From: Dyella_B sp035508675
GTDB taxonomy: Bacteria > Pseudomonadota > Gammaproteobacteria > Xanthomonadales > Rhodanobacteraceae
Assembly (NCBI RefSeq): GCF_035508675.1
Contig: NZ_DATJMN010000288.1
Span: 1 to 6,842, forward strand
Length of the DNA stretch: 6,842 bases
Direction of reading: 5' to 3'
The first letter of the stretch is position 1. Every line of letters starts with the position of its first letter. The position numbers and the translations under genes are program-made. The notes below the pieces were generated by a model that saw only the letters and a program-made list of their open reading frames with translations, was not told where the DNA came from and searched no databases. Shown here in pieces: positions 6,301 through 6,842 of the stretch.

Positions 6301-6842
6301 ATGACGTTCTTATTCAATCTCATTGTAGTGTTGCTGTTGATTGCGGTATTGGCGGCGTGGGTGCAATTGCCATGGTATGGAGTACTTGCACTCGTCGTGG
6401 TGTTCGCGGCGTGGATGGCGTTTAGCCGCCGCGGGCGGCAGGCTGCTTCGGTAACCGGCGTCGGTATCAGCACGCTACGGCAGCGTTCGGGTTCGTCATC
6501 GGTGGTCGTGATCGGCATTGCCGGCGTAGTCGGCGTGCTGGTTGCCTTGCTCGCGATGGGCGAAGGCTACAGCGAAACCCTGCGCAAGACCGGCAGCGAA
6601 GACACCGCCATCGTGCTGCGCGGCGGTTCGGCCAGTGAAGTCAGCTCCGTGTTGTCCAACGACAACATTGTGGTGATCGAGCAGGCGGCCGGTGTTGCCC
6701 ACGATAAGCAAGGCAAGCCCATCGCATCCGGGGAAATCGTGGTGGCGGCGAATCTGCCGGTCAAAGGCGGTGCTCCCGATGAGGAAGGCAGCGTGCAGGT
6801 GCGCGGCGTGGGCGAGCAGGCGTTGGCCTTGCGCCCGAACCT
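6301..6842 (+). CDS. ABC transporter permease 2, MacB/FtsX family (partial, 3' end outside window)
   Basis: An open frame runs from ATG 6301 off the window end (180 complete codons, no stop). An AGGA SD lies at 6288-6291, and the gap from permease 1 is 14 bases. Residues 66-88 (VVVIGIAGVVGVLVALLAMGEGY) look like the canonical first TM of a MacB-type permease, preceded by TLRQRSGSS, and are followed by a periplasmic domain (VLRGGSASEVSS, VVAANLP, VRGVGEQALALRPN). The oddity is that two further hydrophobic segments (about 2-20 and 25-41) come first, with basic SRRGRQ (42-47) after them; MacB permeases normally begin close to the canonical TM1. The first 50 bases have only 18 G/C, well below the neighbouring genes, with TTA, GTA and TTG codons. 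The FtsX domain must lie beyond the window. It should pair with permease 1 and share the single ATPase. Confidence 0.87.
   Translation, partial: MTFLFNLIVVLLLIAVLAAWVQLPWYGVLALVVVFAAWMAFSRRGRQAASVTGVGISTLRQRSGSSSVVVIGIAGVVGVLVALLAMGEGYSETLRKTGSEDTAIVLRGGSASEVSSVLSNDNIVVIEQAAGVAHDKQGKPIASGEIVVAANLPVKGGAPDEEGSVQVRGVGEQALALRPN

Overview
The window is chromosomal DNA from a GC-rich Gram-negative bacterium, most likely a gammaproteobacterium of the Lysobacterales/Xanthomonadales (Rhodanobacter/Dyella type). That placement is inferred from the protein sequences (an MscL close to the E. coli and Pseudomonas forms, and an exporter operon of the layout I associate with this order) and from G/C-rich third codon positions. 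It was not tested by any search. No tRNA, rRNA, CRISPR array, insertion sequence or phage gene is visible.

Left half (1-2817), all minus strand, read in the order 2817 -> 116: a fumarylacetoacetate-hydrolase-family enzyme of the FAHD1/YcgM type (2131-2817), the large-conductance mechanosensitive channel MscL (1648-2049), and a secreted M28 zinc aminopeptidase/carboxypeptidase with a signal peptide (116-1561). The gaps are 81 and 86 bases. The genes are co-directional but functionally unrelated, so this looks like a housekeeping neighbourhood rather than a pathway. The mscL-peptidase gap holds a strong hairpin next to the peptidase Shine-Dalgarno (SD) sequence. A second hairpin lies just past the peptidase stop codon.

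Middle (2818-3113): a divergent intergenic region of 296 bases without a supported gene. Its outstanding element is a perfect 14-bp palindrome at 3018-3031, 82 bases ahead of the exporter operon, which is a good candidate operator.

Right half (3114-6842), all plus strand: a four-gene operon for a split MacAB-like tripartite exporter. It encodes a periplasmic adaptor (membrane fusion protein), a MacB/LolD-type ABC ATPase, and two different FtsX/MacB-type permeases, the second cut by the window end. Gaps are 67, 10 and 14 bases. The ATPase would pair with both permeases as a heterodimer in the inner membrane, and the adaptor would link them to an outer-membrane channel encoded elsewhere. The substrate cannot be read from the sequence. 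The second permease carries two extra predicted membrane segments before its canonical first helix. A 12-bp hairpin separates the adaptor from the ATPase.

Overall the genes belong to known families. The most interesting points are the exporter architecture, the operator-like palindrome and three intergenic hairpins with alternative pairings. I see no clear evidence of a wholly new system.
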